Assembly (NCBI GenBank): GCA_012841675.1
Contig: DUUG01000088.1
Location: forward strand, 1 to 7,775
Length of the DNA: 7,775 nucleotides
Origin: Clostridiales bacterium
Lineage (GTDB): Bacteria; Bacillota; Clostridia; Oscillospirales; QAMX01
Direction of reading: 5' to 3'
The notes below the pieces were generated by a model. That model ran no database searches, was not told where the DNA came from, and was given only the letters and a program-made list of their open reading frames with translations. The translations under genes were made by a program, and so were the position numbers. Numbering within the stretch: position 1 is the stretch's first letter; every line of letters starts with the position of its first letter. Shown one piece after another: positions 7,033 to 7,775 of the stretch.

Positions 7033-7061
7033 ATCTTATCATAGTAAACTTTTCTTTTCAA
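7033..7061 (-). promoter_or_regulatory. Candidate SigA promoter for the beta-helix/DUF4349 unit
   Basis: On the minus strand, TTGAAA (complement of 7056-7061) and TAAGAT (complement of 7033-7038) are separated by exactly 17 bases. They match the SigA consensus at 5 of 6 and 4 of 6 positions. The start would fall near 7026, giving a leader of about 57 bases with a good ribosome binding site at its end. The surrounding sequence is A/T-rich, which raises the chance of a fortuitous match. Confidence 0.5.
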
Positions 7062-7093
7062 TAAATTCTCCGAAAGAAAATCTGTCTAAAAAA

Positions 7094-7123
7094 GAATGAG
7101 CCGCGCCTCAACTGGAGATACTG
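7094..7123 (+). promoter_or_regulatory. Candidate forespore (SigF/SigG-type) promoter of sigG
   Basis: GAATG at 7094-7098 resembles the -35 of forespore promoters. GGAGATACT at 7114-7122 fits the SigF -10 consensus GGnrAnAnT at every fixed position, with a 15-base spacer. Read as a SigG site, GATACTG (7117-7123) resembles CATACTA with an 18-base spacer. The start would be near 7130, just before the ribosome binding site GGAGG at 7143-7147. In Bacillus subtilis the sigG gene is read by SigF and then by SigG itself, so this site is where one would expect it. Confidence 0.5.
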
Positions 7124-7153
7124 TGTATACTAACACTGCAACGGAGGGTGGCT

Positions 7154-7775
7154 ATGCAACACAAGGTAGTTATATGCGGCGTCAATACGTCAAAGCTCCC
7201 GACGATCAAAAACGAGGAGATGAACAGGCTCCTAAAGCTGGCCCGGGATGGTGACAAAGAAGCTCGCAAGGAGCTGATCTCCGGCAACCTGCGGCTGGTA
7301 CTTTCGATTATTCGGCGGTTTTCCAACCGGGGCGAGCAAGCCGATGATTTGTTTCAGGTAGGCTGTATTGGCCTGATGAAGGCTATCGATAATTTTGATT
7401 TGTCGCTCAACGTGCGATTTTCCACGTATGCAGTTCCCATGATTATCGGCGAGCTTCGCCGGTATCTCCGCGACAACAGCGTTATAAGGGTCAGTCGCTC
7501 TATGCGGGATACGGCTTATAAAGCGCTTTCTATCCGGGAACGAATTACGGCGGAGAAAAGTCGCGAACCAACCATTGAAGAAATCGCCAAGCAGATGGAC
7601 ATGCCCGTGGAGGACGTGGTCATGGCCATGGAGTCTATTGCCGAGCCGGTTTCTCTGTTTGAACCTGTCTACTCCGACGGAAACGATACCATCTGCGTCA
7701 TGGATCAGGTAAGCGATACAAGCAATACGGATGAGCATTGGTTGGAAAACATTGCCCTCTCTCAAGCACTTTCCC
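7154..7775 (+). CDS. sigG: RNA polymerase sporulation sigma factor SigG (3' end outside window)
   Basis: Late forespore sigma factor, directing transcription in the engulfed forespore during endospore formation. 207 residues are in the window. Bacillus SigG is about 260, so about 50 residues, including the -35-binding helix-turn-helix of region 4.2, lie beyond the right edge. The N-terminal VVICGVNTSKLP (5-16) is the hallmark separating SigG from SigF. NLRLVLSIIRRF (45-56) and DDLFQVGCIGLMKAIDNFD (64-82) are regions 2.1-2.2; VRFSTYAVPMIIGELRRYLRD (87-107) covers 2.3-2.4. IRVSRSMRDTAYKAL (111-125) starts region 3. EPVSLFEPVYSDGND (164-178) and VMDQVSD (182-188) are also SigG-like. The ATG follows GGAGG at 7143-7147 with 6 bases between. 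No spoIIGA or sigE precedes it, so it is probably read from its own forespore promoter. Confidence 0.95.
   Translation, partial: MQHKVVICGVNTSKLPTIKNEEMNRLLKLARDGDKEARKELISGNLRLVLSIIRRFSNRGEQADDLFQVGCIGLMKAIDNFDLSLNVRFSTYAVPMIIGELRRYLRDNSVIRVSRSMRDTAYKALSIRERITAEKSREPTIEEIAKQMDMPVEDVVMAMESIAEPVSLFEPVYSDGNDTICVMDQVSDTSNTDEHWLENIALSQALS

Noticed and set aside
7232..7765. 177-codon minus-strand frame opposite sigG
   Set aside because: The plus strand encodes a near full-length, motif-perfect SigG. The antisense product has no family features.

Overview
The window looks like chromosomal DNA of an anaerobic, endospore-forming Firmicute, most likely a Clostridia member with roughly 50% G+C. The main evidence is a clear sporulation sigma factor of the SigG type at the right edge. 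The MetG form with a fused C-terminal tRNA-binding domain, the metG-tatD pair and strong purine-rich ribosome binding sites agree with this. No mobile element, phage gene, CRISPR array, tRNA or rRNA is visible.

Region 1 (2-2031, plus strand) is housekeeping: the 3' part of metG (methionyl-tRNA synthetase), then two bases later tatD (metal-dependent DNase/hydrolase). A classical intrinsic terminator closes the unit at about 2065-2099.

Region 2 (about 2100-4685, plus strand) is a two-gene unit. It holds a Gfo/Idh/MocA-type NAD(P)-dependent oxidoreductase and a long-form protein of the coenzyme F420-0:L-glutamate ligase (CofE, COG1478) family, 39 bases apart. A candidate promoter and a GATATC-based palindrome lie upstream, and a GC-rich hairpin ends the unit. 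The pathway is not identifiable from the window. This is the most functionally open part.

Region 3 (about 4727-7061, minus strand) is a two-gene unit read toward the left. A right-handed beta-helix (pectate-lyase-3 superfamily) protein without a signal peptide is followed 17 bases later by a DUF4349 lipoprotein with a C-terminal membrane segment. A bidirectional terminator at 4729-4762 separates it from region 2, tail to tail.

Region 4 (7094-7775, plus strand) is sigG, cut by the window end after 207 codons. It is divergent from the beta-helix gene across a 184-base spacer. The spacer holds a good SigA-like promoter on the minus strand and a SigF/SigG-like promoter on the plus strand. The usual upstream partners spoIIGA and sigE are absent.

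I see no convincing new defence or mobile system. The best leads are the oxidoreductase/CofE-like pair, the beta-helix/DUF4349 pair and the separate placement of sigG.
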